DNA of 13,570 bases, from NCBI GenBank assembly GCA_030633015.1, contig DAOVTR010000009.1, forward strand, positions 1 to 13,570. Direction: 5' to 3'. The notes under the pieces are model-generated. The model had not been told where the DNA came from and searched no databases. It worked only from the letters and a program-made list of their open reading frames with translations. This DNA is from Bdellovibrionales bacterium (GTDB taxonomy: Bacteria; Bdellovibrionota; Bacteriovoracia; Bacteriovoracales; Bacteriovoracaceae). The first letter of the stretch is position 1, and every line of letters begins with the position of its first letter. A program made the position numbers and the translations under genes. Positions 6,524-12,905 of this stretch are shown here, one piece after another.

Positions 6524-7000
6524 ATGTCTAGATTCGCAAATACTGATAATTTAATTATTTCATCTAATTTAGGTCTAGGCGAGCTCTTAGGAACAGAACA
6601 AATTGGTGGTGACGAATTTTATATTGTTCAGTCAGTAGATAGTAGCGTTAAGGCGTATTATCCAATAACTGAAAAAGAGCAGTTTAGAAAAATATCTAGT
6701 ACCGATGAAATTGATAAAATTATTGATCAGCTTTTAGATAATATTGCAATTAAAAGTTATGAATCAAAAAAAGATAGAATTACTTTTTTCAAAGAAGAGT
6801 CCCAAATTCAAAATATTCAGAACTTATCTCTTTTAATAAGAGAACTTTATGATCTTAGTGATAGGGGAACAATTGAGGATAAGATTTTAGATAATCTTAT
6901 TGATTCTCTTGCTTTAGAATTGTCAGTAATAAAAGATATTGAGCATGTAAATGCAAAGGATATAGTAAGTAAACAACTCAAAAGGAGAAATGATGAGTAA
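6524..7000 (+). CDS. CarD-family transcription regulator
   Basis: CarD-type proteins bind RNA polymerase beta through an N-terminal RID Tudor-like domain and stabilise open promoter complexes, notably at rRNA promoters. Residues 1-60 fit the RID: GLGELLGTEQIGGDEFYIVQ (about 17-36) corresponds to the HGVGxI...FYVI segment, and YYPITEKEQFRKISSTDE to the MVPV...LR.I.S.EE strand and helix. Residues 70-150 form the helical part, with LSLLIRELYDLSDRG and LIDSLALELSVIKDI resembling the family's DNA-contact helices. At 158 residues it is the short CarD form. I chose ATG 6524 (MSRFANTDN) over GTG 6476: the first sits after AAGGA, and the extra 16 residues fall before the domain. The 3' end overlaps the RRM gene. 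Confidence 0.78.
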   Translation: MSRFANTDNLIISSNLGLGELLGTEQIGGDEFYIVQSVDSSVKAYYPITEKEQFRKISSTDEIDKIIDQLLDNIAIKSYESKKDRITFFKEESQIQNIQNLSLLIRELYDLSDRGTIEDKILDNLIDSLALELSVIKDIEHVNAKDIVSKQLKRRNDE

Positions 7001-7301
7001 TAAACTTTATGTTGGTAACATCTCTTTTCAAACAAAAGAAGAGAACTTGGAAGAGCTATTTGGTGAATTTGGTAAAGTTAATTCTGTAAAAATTATTACA
7101 GATAGAGAGACTGGACGAAGCAGAGGATTTGGTTTTGTTGAAATGGAAACTTCAGAAGAAGCAGAAGAAGTAATTTCAAATCTTAATGGAAAAGAAGTTG
7201 ATGGCAGAACTTTAAAAATCAATGTAGCACAAGACAAAAATGCTGGCGGCGGCGGCGGCGGTGGCGGAAGAGATAGAAATAATAGCAATAGAAGGTGGTA
7301 A
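6993..7301 (+). CDS. RNA-binding protein, single RRM with Gly-rich tail
   Basis: The protein has 102 residues and a single RRM. RNP2 is LYVGNI near the N-terminus and RNP1 is RGFGFVEM in the middle, both with the aromatic residues that stack on RNA. A short basic, Gly-rich tail (eight consecutive Gly, then RDRNNSNRRW) follows. This is the architecture of cyanobacterial cold-induced Rbp proteins and related bacterial glycine-rich RRM proteins, thought to act as RNA chaperones. Two ATG codons are adjacent (6990, 6993). I chose 6993 because AGGAG at 6983-6987 gives 5-nt spacing instead of 2. It overlaps the CarD-family gene by 8 bp and precedes rpsU by 6 nt, a pairing known from cyanobacteria. 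Confidence 0.92.
   Translation: MSNKLYVGNISFQTKEENLEELFGEFGKVNSVKIITDRETGRSRGFGFVEMETSEEAEEVISNLNGKEVDGRTLKINVAQDKNAGGGGGGGGRDRNNSNRRW
7245..7268 (+). repeat. GGC triplet tract encoding poly-Gly
   Basis: Five GGC triplets, then GGT, GGC and GGA, encode the eight glycines of the RRM tail. The tract is strikingly GC-rich within AT-rich DNA. Slippage would change the tail by whole glycines without a frameshift. Confidence 0.9.
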
Positions 7302-7307
7302 TCTGAG

Positions 7308-7523
7308 ATGGCAACTATCCAAGTTGAAATTAAAGATGGCGATAACCTAAACTGGGCCCTGAAAAAGTTTAAAAGACAATGCGATGCATATGGTCTTTTA
7401 AAGGAATATAGAAAAAGGAAAGCTCATAGGAAACCGTCTGTTAGAGAAAAAGAAAAAACTGAATCAGCTCTTAAAAGAAGAAGAAAAGAGAGTCTGCGTT
7501 CTAGAAGTTATTCTAAGATCTAA
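7308..7523 (+). CDS. rpsU: 30S ribosomal protein bS21
   Basis: The 71-residue basic protein matches bS21. Residues 1-32 include MATIQVEIKDGDNLNWALKK and the RQCDAYGLLKEYRKRKAHRKPS core, followed by a Lys/Arg-rich helix (KTESALKRRRKESLRSRS). bS21 is a late-assembly 30S protein near the anti-Shine-Dalgarno region and helps initiation on natural mRNAs. The only SD-like sequence, AAGGTGG (7292-7298), lies in the last codons of the RRM gene, so translation is probably coupled to it. The UTR between the genes is 6 nt. Confidence 0.96.
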   Translation: MATIQVEIKDGDNLNWALKKFKRQCDAYGLLKEYRKRKAHRKPSVREKEKTESALKRRRKESLRSRSYSKI

Positions 7524-7546
7524 ATATTTCTTTACATATATATATT

Positions 7547-7575
7547 AAGGCTTGATAACATCAGGCCTTCTCTTC
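7547..7575 (+). terminator. Terminator-like hairpin after rpsU
   Basis: AAGGCTTGAT (7547-7556) pairs with ATCAGGCCTT (7560-7569) through 10 bp including one wobble pair, with a 3-nt loop. CTCTTCATATT follows, so the T-tract is weak. It lies between rpsU and the next gene and may terminate partially. Confidence 0.55.
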
Positions 7576-7604
7576 ATATTAATTATTTAAGAGGAGTAGT
7601 TCTT

Positions 7605-8228
7605 ATGTCTAAGGTTCTAACTATTTTACTTATTTTAGTTATTTCATCATGTTCATTTGCACCTGTAACAAATACTAAGACTGCCAGATCAATTGGGGAT
7701 GGTAACTATGAGATGACTGCAGGTCTTTCACCGGCTGCTAGTTTTGCTATGGGAGTTGGTGTTTCAGATAATTTTGATCTAGGGCTCACTATTGAACAAC
7801 AGCTTTTGCCTTTACTTGGAATATGGGGAAAGTATTCATTATTTAATAATAATAATGACAATGCCATCTCTCTTGCCGCTTATGGAGGTGTTTTTTTTGG
7901 AGAAAACGTTGTTGATACCTATGGAAGTTTTGCAGGTCCAGTCTTAAGTTATAAGTATGGATGGTTTGAGGTTTATACTTCAATTATTTATAATATTGTT
8001 CGTTGGGAAGATGGAGAGCTTGATTTCGAAGGTGATGATGATTCTTTTTTAGATGGTATCTCTTGGAATGGGGATTCAGTTAGTTATTTGCAATTTACGT
8101 TTGGAATTAATTTATGGTTTTCTGACAGCTTTGGACTTGCTGTAAGTGGAAAACACTTTATGGCCATTGGCAGTGAATCTCAAGGATTCGGTACTATGCC
8201 AGGTGTAGAGCTTATCTGGAGATTTTAG
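7605..8228 (+). CDS. Lipoprotein with predicted outer-membrane beta-barrel-like body
   Basis: The 207-residue protein has a lipoprotein signal ending VISSC (Cys16, followed by Ser, compatible with outer-membrane sorting). The rest is rich in alternating hydrophobic/polar beta segments such as YEMTAGLSPAASFAMGVGV, FDLGLTIEQQLLPLLGIWG, AISLAAYGGVFFG and YLQFTFGINLWF, and it ends in an aromatic (WRF), as outer-membrane barrels do. I do not recognise a named family. The spacing of about eight to ten strands suggests a small barrel or a barrel-like adhesin/channel, which is inference. The ATG follows AGGAG. It lies between the rpsU hairpin and the sigma-54-type promoter of the next lipoprotein gene. 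Confidence 0.7.
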   Translation: MSKVLTILLILVISSCSFAPVTNTKTARSIGDGNYEMTAGLSPAASFAMGVGVSDNFDLGLTIEQQLLPLLGIWGKYSLFNNNNDNAISLAAYGGVFFGENVVDTYGSFAGPVLSYKYGWFEVYTSIIYNIVRWEDGELDFEGDDDSFLDGISWNGDSVSYLQFTFGINLWFSDSFGLAVSGKHFMAIGSESQGFGTMPGVELIWRF

Positions 8229-8336
8229 TTAAAAGTTTTGTTAGTTTGGCACCACTTATTAATGTCATATCGACACCAAAATCAAAATGATACTATTTAG
8301 CCATGCATCAAGTGCTTAATAATAAAACCTAATGGT

Positions 8337-8353
8337 TTGGCATAGTTATTGCT
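8337..8353 (+). promoter_or_regulatory. Sigma-54 (-24/-12) promoter
   Basis: TTGGCATAGTTATTGCT fits YTGGCACGRNNNTTGCW with two mismatches. The essential GG (8339-8340) and GC (8351-8352) are intact and correctly spaced 12 nt apart. Transcription would start near 8364, about 27 nt before the lipoprotein ATG at 8391. An upstream half match, TTGGCACC near 8245, lacks the -12 GC. Confidence 0.6.
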
Positions 8354-8390
8354 TCTACTAGTTTATCACGGATTTTTATAGGGGGATAAT

Positions 8391-9194
8391 ATGAAAAATC
8401 AACATCATGGGATAGGTGTACTTGTACGGTCAGTTTTATTAGTGCTTTTGGTATTAGTTTTAGCTTCTTGCGAGGACAGTGTTACTGGAAATTTAAATGT
8501 TAATGAGGGATTAAATTTTAATGGTGAAAGACACAACAAAGATATTTTTGTTGAAAGGGGTAATCACAGTGCTACTGCTGTTTATCAACAATTTGGAGAT
8601 CGAAAAAAATTAGTTTTAAAAGTTAAAAGGGCCCATCGGGACGGCTATAAAAATATAGTATTTAAAATCTCTGATAACGTAAGACTGCCTAGAAACAATG
8701 GTCAAATGTTTATTCCTGCATATGAAAATGGACAGGATTATGACCTTGTTGGAAATATAAAAACAAATATTAAAAATGGATCAGTTCAATACTCTTCTGA
8801 AAGTTGTAGTTGGACAACTTATCGTACAAGATGTCGTACTGTTTGTAACAATACGTATTCTAAAGAGGACGACGATTCTATTTTAACCGAAACAGAGCTT
8901 GGAAGACGACCTGGAAATGATCGTGATCTAAAACCTAGACAGCCTAAAAAACCAAAACAGCCTAGAAAGCCAAGACCTACTCCAAAACCAAGACGACCTA
9001 TTTGTAGACAAGTTTGTAGAGAGGTACCAGTTACTCATTATGGATATAAAAATGTAAGTTATCACTATGTTCATAAAACTAAAAACTTTAGATTTAGATT
9101 AATTGAACAAGGTGATGATAAGGCAGCTGCAGTATTTAAAGGAAGTAAAGAAAACAGTCAAATGGTCTACGGACATCGTGGAGTTTGTCGATAG
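8391..9194 (+). CDS. Lipoprotein with Pro/Arg/Lys-rich linker and Cys-rich segments
   Basis: A 267-residue exported protein. The signal is basic (HH, R) then Leu/Val-rich and ends VLASC (Cys27, then Glu). Residues 45-135 look like beta structure. C139, C148 and C152 lie in SCSWTTYRTRCRTVC; a basic Pro-rich linker follows (about 180-203: KPRQPKKPKQ, then PRKPRPTPKP). C205 and C209 (ICRQVC) precede YGYKNVSYHYVHKTKNFRF, and C266 is near the end. Six cysteines outside the lipobox could form three disulfides. The Cys...CRxxC plus YGYxxVxYHY pattern resembles secreted proteins I associate with Bacteriovorax-like bacteria, without a named function. The ATG follows GGGGGAT. A sigma-54-type promoter precedes it and a strong terminator follows, so it is probably monocistronic and activator-controlled. 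Confidence 0.75.
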   Translation: MKNQHHGIGVLVRSVLLVLLVLVLASCEDSVTGNLNVNEGLNFNGERHNKDIFVERGNHSATAVYQQFGDRKKLVLKVKRAHRDGYKNIVFKISDNVRLPRNNGQMFIPAYENGQDYDLVGNIKTNIKNGSVQYSSESCSWTTYRTRCRTVCNNTYSKEDDDSILTETELGRRPGNDRDLKPRQPKKPKQPRKPRPTPKPRRPICRQVCREVPVTHYGYKNVSYHYVHKTKNFRFRLIEQGDDKAAAVFKGSKENSQMVYGHRGVCR

Positions 9195-9218
9195 TAATTT
9201 AAAAAATTAATTAATATT

Positions 9219-9245
9219 AAGGCCCTTTTATAGGGCCTTTTTTTT
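9219..9245 (+). terminator. Strong intrinsic terminator
   Basis: AAGGCCCT (9219-9226) and AGGGCCTT (9232-9239) form an 8-bp stem with a 5-nt loop, and the T-run continues to 9245 (8 T in all). It ends the lipoprotein transcript. It also lies just past the stop of the convergent DUF523-DUF1722 gene and may act weakly from that side. Confidence 0.93.
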
Positions 9246-9246
9246 A

Positions 9247-10191
9247 TTAGAAAGATAAGTTATTAAAAAAGATATAAAAAGGCTCCTCTGAAAAGAAAGT
9301 CTGGTTGTTTAATTCTTTTAGATTATATTTTTTTGTAATTGATTTAATGTAGGTAAGACACGGGTTAAATCGGTTTGAACTATTATGGTATTTTTCCATG
9401 AGTAGATTAATTTTATTATATTCATTTTTTGTAATAGTCGTCTTTAAGGAGTGTTGAATCTGTTTTAACGTTTTTATGTTTTTTGCATGAGTTCGCTTAA
9501 GTGTATATGTTTTTAATAAAATTTTAAAATATAGATTTAATGTCTGTTCAATATTAGATTCGCTTAATGAATCAACTGTTTTTTCAAGTTTCTTATAATT
9601 TGTAATACTGTATGACATTAAAAAAAGCTTGTTACTATTATGAAATGAAATAAGTTTTTGATTAGTTGGATTTTTAATTAAGATTTTCCAAAGGTCAAAA
9701 ATATATATGCGGCTAAAAAATTGTAATTTTGAATTATCATCTTGTAGATCTTTTTCTTCAACTAAAATAAGTGATGAGAAATTAACTTTAAGCATTTGAG
9801 AAAAAATACCAGATCCAACTGATTGTATTTTGTTTTTTTTAAGTATTTTGGTGCTTGTAACGCCACAGCTTGGAGATTTGCTTTTTAATATAAATCCTGC
9901 AAGATTAAGTTTTTGTATTTGTTTGGATTTTGTATTAAGCCACTGGTTCATTTTAGGGGTTAAGTCTACATTGGTGAAATTTGTAATTAGTTTTAATTTT
10001 TTTGCACTACCTTCAAGATGTATTGGCTCTCTTGGAGTACTTAAGCCACAATCTACCTCAGGACACATATCTATAAGTTTAGCGTATTTAGAAAGGTTCT
10101 TTTTAAAAAAAGAATCCATTTTATGGGATCCATCATATCTTACTTCTTCGCCAAGAAGGCAACGACTAATACCAATTTTTATTGTATTCAT
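9247..10191 (-). CDS. DUF523-DUF1722 fusion protein (TudS-like desulfidase domain + YbgA-like domain)
   Basis: The N-terminal domain (1-150) is DUF523: SRCLLGEEVRYDG (Cys11), CPEVDCGLSTPREP (Cys43, Cys48) and KSKSPSCG (Cys109). The DUF523 protein TudS is a 2-thiouracil desulfurase that uses an Fe-S cluster held by three conserved cysteines, so cluster binding is likely here. The C-terminal domain (about 178-295, starting ISFHNSNKLFLMSYS) is DUF1722, as in YbgA. The fusion itself is common. The overall role is uncertain; thiolated-pyrimidine salvage or detoxification is inference. Its 314 residues are full length. Sampled lines of this gene show about 22-25% G+C, below the neighbouring transporter gene. 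No Shine-Dalgarno precedes the ATG, and a good promoter ends 7 nt before it, so the mRNA looks leaderless. Confidence 0.85.
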   Translation of the reverse strand: MNTIKIGISRCLLGEEVRYDGSHKMDSFFKKNLSKYAKLIDMCPEVDCGLSTPREPIHLEGSAKKLKLITNFTNVDLTPKMNQWLNTKSKQIQKLNLAGFILKSKSPSCGVTSTKILKKNKIQSVGSGIFSQMLKVNFSSLILVEEKDLQDDNSKLQFFSRIYIFDLWKILIKNPTNQKLISFHNSNKLFLMSYSITNYKKLEKTVDSLSESNIEQTLNLYFKILLKTYTLKRTHAKNIKTLKQIQHSLKTTITKNEYNKINLLMEKYHNSSNRFNPCLTYIKSITKKYNLKELNNQTFFSEEPFYIFFNNLSF

Positions 10192-10198
10192 GAAGTGT

Positions 10199-10226
10199 AA
10201 TATAAACCAAAAGAAAAAATTGTAAA
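10199..10226 (-). promoter_or_regulatory. Sigma-70-type promoter for the DUF523-DUF1722 gene, giving a leaderless mRNA
   Basis: On the minus strand TTTACA (10226-10221) and TATATT (10204-10199) each match 5 of 6 consensus bases with a 16-bp spacer. The ATG begins at 10191, 7 nt after the -10 box, about where transcription should start. Confidence 0.55.
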
Positions 10227-10239
10227 GTATAAGTTAAAA

Positions 10240-10686
10240 CTATTTTTTCGTTCGAATTGTAAGTACAGGAATTGTAGAGTTTCTTATTACTCTTTCGGCA
10301 GTGCTTCCAATTATTGCATGAGTGAAACCAGTAATTCCATGAGCACCCATAATAATTAAATCTGCATTTACCTGCTTTGCAACATTCAGAATTTCTTTAA
10401 AAGGTTTTCCTGCGGATATAATTATTTGATGATCGAAATCAACAAATGATTTTTGACAAAAGTTTGTCATATCTTCATGGGCAGTTTCGATCATTTTCTT
10501 TTCTAGTATTTCAAAAACGTCTTGTTGCATGAATTTTTTTTGTGTGTCATAGGCACTGGTTCCAATAGAATGAAAAGAGATAAGTTTTGCTCCTGTAAGC
10601 TCTACTAAATATTTTGCGTGAGCACATGCAGGCTGTGAGCAATCAGAAAAATCAGTAGCATATAAAATTGTTTTTATTGGAATCAT
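10240..10686 (-). CDS. Universal stress protein, UspA family
   Basis: The 148-residue single-domain Usp has the usual start ILYATDFSDCS (Asp12) and the ATP-binding signature GAHGITGFTHAIIGS (114-128: G, two residues, G, nine residues, GS), followed by RVIRNSTIPVLTI. It is therefore expected to bind ATP. Its ATG overlaps the TRAP permease stop (ATGA at 10686-10683), with AAGGATGG upstream inside the permease gene, so the two are translationally coupled. A UspA protein encoded with a TRAP transporter is known: TeaD in Halomonas elongata binds ATP and modulates ectoine uptake by TeaABC. A similar regulatory role is likely but inferred. Cysteines at 16, 21 and 77 are more than usual for the family. 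Confidence 0.93.
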   Translation of the reverse strand: MIPIKTILYATDFSDCSQPACAHAKYLVELTGAKLISFHSIGTSAYDTQKKFMQQDVFEILEKKMIETAHEDMTNFCQKSFVDFDHQIIISAGKPFKEILNVAKQVNADLIIMGAHGITGFTHAIIGSTAERVIRNSTIPVLTIRTKK

Positions 10687-12839
10687 ACGGCCATCCTTTT
10701 AATGGTAAATTTTTGATTCATATAAACCATCGTTGTTAAAATTAATCCTGCAATTGTTAATAAAAATCCTGGCCAATAAAAAAGTAAAGTGGCAGCGACA
10801 AGAGTAAGCCATTCAATAATAGTATGTTTTTTTATAAAATATAATAAAGTAATGGATGAAAAGGTTATGGTGCCGAGTGCAGTACCAACGACTACGTTTA
10901 TAATCTCAAAAACAGTTCCATCCATTAAAATAGCAGGAACGTATGCAAATAAAATAGGCATAACATATAAAAGTTTTGCAAATTTAAATGATGTCCATCC
11001 TGTTTTCCATGGATCTGCGCCAGCAATGGCAGCACCTGCGTAAGCGGCAACGCAAACTGGAGGGGTAATATTTGAGTCTTGGCTAAACCAATAAACAATC
11101 ATATGGGCCGCAATAAGTGGAACTCCCATGTCAACAAGTGGTGGAACGGCCAAAACGGCAGTAATTAGATAGGCGGCAGTAACAGGAACACCCATACCTA
11201 AAACTAGCGAAGCTAATGCAACCAACAGTACGGCCGAGAGAATATTTCCACTTGAAAGAGAGATGATTATATCTGAAAATTTAAGTCCAATTCCTGTAAG
11301 TGAAATGGTACCAACAATAATTCCAATAACTCCGAGAGTAGCTCCAATAATTAGAGTATTGTGAGCACCGGTCTGAATGGCGTCCCAGATTTCTTTAAAA
11401 CCCATTCTTGTTTCGGCCCTAAACCAGCTTATAACAACACAAGTGATGGTTGCCCAAAAGGCTGAATAACCTGGGGAGCGTCCTAAAATCATGAGCACAG
11501 TAATAATGACTAGAGGAAGAGAAAAATACCAATCATTTTTTAGAACATCTTTCCAGTATGGAACTTCAGATTGGTCAATACCTTTGATTTTATTTTTTTT
11601 GGCTTCAAAATGAATCATCCAAAACACAGAGAAAAAATACATTAAAGCTGGAATGATTGCAATGGCCATAATATATGAATATGGCTTTCCAGTAAGCTCG
11701 GCCATTAGAAATCCTCCGGCTCCCATAATTGGAGGAAGAAACATTCCACCAATAGAAGCAGCAGGCTCAATGGCGCCAGCAACATGGGGTCTAAACCCTG
11801 CTTTTTTCATTAAAGGTATTGTAAATGCTCCCGTGGAAACAGTATTTGCAATGGCACTGCCTGACACAGAACCGAAAATTGCTGACGCGAAAACTGCAAC
11901 TTTGGCAGGGCCACCAGTACTTTTTCCAGCAATTGCCAGTGGTAGATTAATAAAAAATTTACCTGCACCAGATTTATGTAAAAATGCTCCAAAAAATATA
12001 AATAGAATTACATAAGTCGCAAGGACGTTTGCCATTATGCCGAAAATACCATTAGTTGTTAAAAAGAGAGCAACGGCCAGTCTTTGAATACCAAATCCTC
12101 GATGAGCAATGATTTCTGGAAAATATGGCCCTAAATATGCGTATAAAATCATGAAAATTCCAATGAGTGTCATTGACCATCCGAGAACTCTACGGCAAAT
12201 TTCCACGGCCATAATCAAGCCGACCATACTAACTAGGGCATCGAGATCATTTTCTGCTCCGGCCCTAAAGTTTAAATTTTCAAATTCTTTAATCCAGTAG
12301 TAAATAGCAGACATGGAAATTATTGCAAATAAAACATCTGAAAAAGTTGGATTTTTAGGCCACCTTTTTTCAGATAATTTATCAACATAATATATTAATC
12401 CAGCAAGAGCAATTGCACCTAAATAAATTGGATAAAATTCTATCATGGTACTAAAGGCAGCACTTAAACCTAGTTCATCATAAACTGAAGAAATATTTGA
12501 AAACTTTTCATTAAAAACGGCACTACTTTTAAAGTACAAGATAATGGAAAGAGTACTACTTACAATGGTTCCTATAATAAGAGAGTGAATAATCTTATAT
12601 ATTTTACTGCCGGCGGGATAAAGAAGAAAAATCATGGCAAAGGTTAAAAAGACATATACTCCACGATGCATCTGAGTTGAAACAGTAGATAGTCCTGCAG
12701 TGTATAGGTAAAATATAACCATGGTTGCAGCAAATAAAGCGATAATATAGTGCCATAGACCAGTTGGTTTTCTGTAAGATTTGGCATCTTTTTCTAATAT
12801 CTCTTTTAATTTTTCATCTTTTTTTTCTAAATCATTCAT
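10683..12839 (-). CDS. TRAP transporter fused permease (DctQ-DctM, 4TM/12TM type, TAXI system)
   Basis: The 718-residue inner-membrane protein fuses the small (DctQ-like, N-terminal helices to about 160) and large (DctM-like, about 200-650) TRAP permease subunits, as in TAXI-type systems. Diagnostic segments are GSVSGSAIANTVSTGAFTIP (323-342), KKAGFRPHVAGAIEPAASIGG, FLPPIMGAGGFLMAE near 367-381 and, later, SQDSNITPPVCVAAYAGAA. A final hydrophobic region of about four helices ends the protein. It uses an ion gradient with a periplasmic binding protein to import organic solutes; the substrate is unknown. I chose ATG 12839 (MNDLEKK), which has a GAGA-type SD. ATG 12851 has none, and TTG 12872 lies inside a terminator stem. 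The gene follows the TAXI gene and overlaps usp by 4 bp. Confidence 0.92.
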   Translation of the reverse strand: MNDLEKKDEKLKEILEKDAKSYRKPTGLWHYIIALFAATMVIFYLYTAGLSTVSTQMHRGVYVFLTFAMIFLLYPAGSKIYKIIHSLIIGTIVSSTLSIILYFKSSAVFNEKFSNISSVYDELGLSAAFSTMIEFYPIYLGAIALAGLIYYVDKLSEKRWPKNPTFSDVLFAIISMSAIYYWIKEFENLNFRAGAENDLDALVSMVGLIMAVEICRRVLGWSMTLIGIFMILYAYLGPYFPEIIAHRGFGIQRLAVALFLTTNGIFGIMANVLATYVILFIFFGAFLHKSGAGKFFINLPLAIAGKSTGGPAKVAVFASAIFGSVSGSAIANTVSTGAFTIPLMKKAGFRPHVAGAIEPAASIGGMFLPPIMGAGGFLMAELTGKPYSYIMAIAIIPALMYFFSVFWMIHFEAKKNKIKGIDQSEVPYWKDVLKNDWYFSLPLVIITVLMILGRSPGYSAFWATITCVVISWFRAETRMGFKEIWDAIQTGAHNTLIIGATLGVIGIIVGTISLTGIGLKFSDIIISLSSGNILSAVLLVALASLVLGMGVPVTAAYLITAVLAVPPLVDMGVPLIAAHMIVYWFSQDSNITPPVCVAAYAGAAIAGADPWKTGWTSFKFAKLLYVMPILFAYVPAILMDGTVFEIINVVVGTALGTITFSSITLLYFIKKHTIIEWLTLVAATLLFYWPGFLLTIAGLILTTMVYMNQKFTIKRMAV

Positions 12840-12857
12840 GTTTGTTCTCATTTTTTT

Positions 12858-12890
12858 AAAAAAAAGGGCCAAGATAGACTTGGCCCTTTT
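12858..12890 (-). terminator. Intrinsic terminator/attenuator between binding-protein and permease genes
   Basis: AAAAGGGCCAAG (12862-12873 on +) pairs with CTTGGCCCTTTT (12879-12890), a perfect 12-bp stem with a 5-nt loop. On the minus strand eight T residues follow (12865-12858). It lies after the TAXI stop and 19 nt before the permease ATG, so partial read-through would lower permease relative to binding protein. Confidence 0.88.
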
Positions 12891-12905
12891 GGTGTGTTGT
12901 AAAAG

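Noticed and set aside
7028..7288. Minus-strand open frame with poly-Pro opposite the RRM gene
   Set aside because: It is the antisense of the GGC tract in a clear RRM coding region.
7531..7560. TTTACA...GATAAC as a promoter for the 7605 gene
   Set aside because: The -10 match is poor and falls inside the rpsU terminator hairpin, so I could not support it.
8243..8262. Second sigma-54 site at TTGGCACC near 8245
   Set aside because: The -24 half is good, but the -12 GC is absent at the required spacing.
11653..12015. Plus-strand open frame opposite the TRAP permease
   Set aside because: Antisense shadow of the conserved DctM motifs, with no SD or recognisable domain.
12840..12872. TTG 12872 or ATG 12851 as the TRAP permease start
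   Set aside because: TTG 12872 is within the terminator stem and ATG 12851 follows a T/A run without an SD; residues before MNDLEKK look untranslated.
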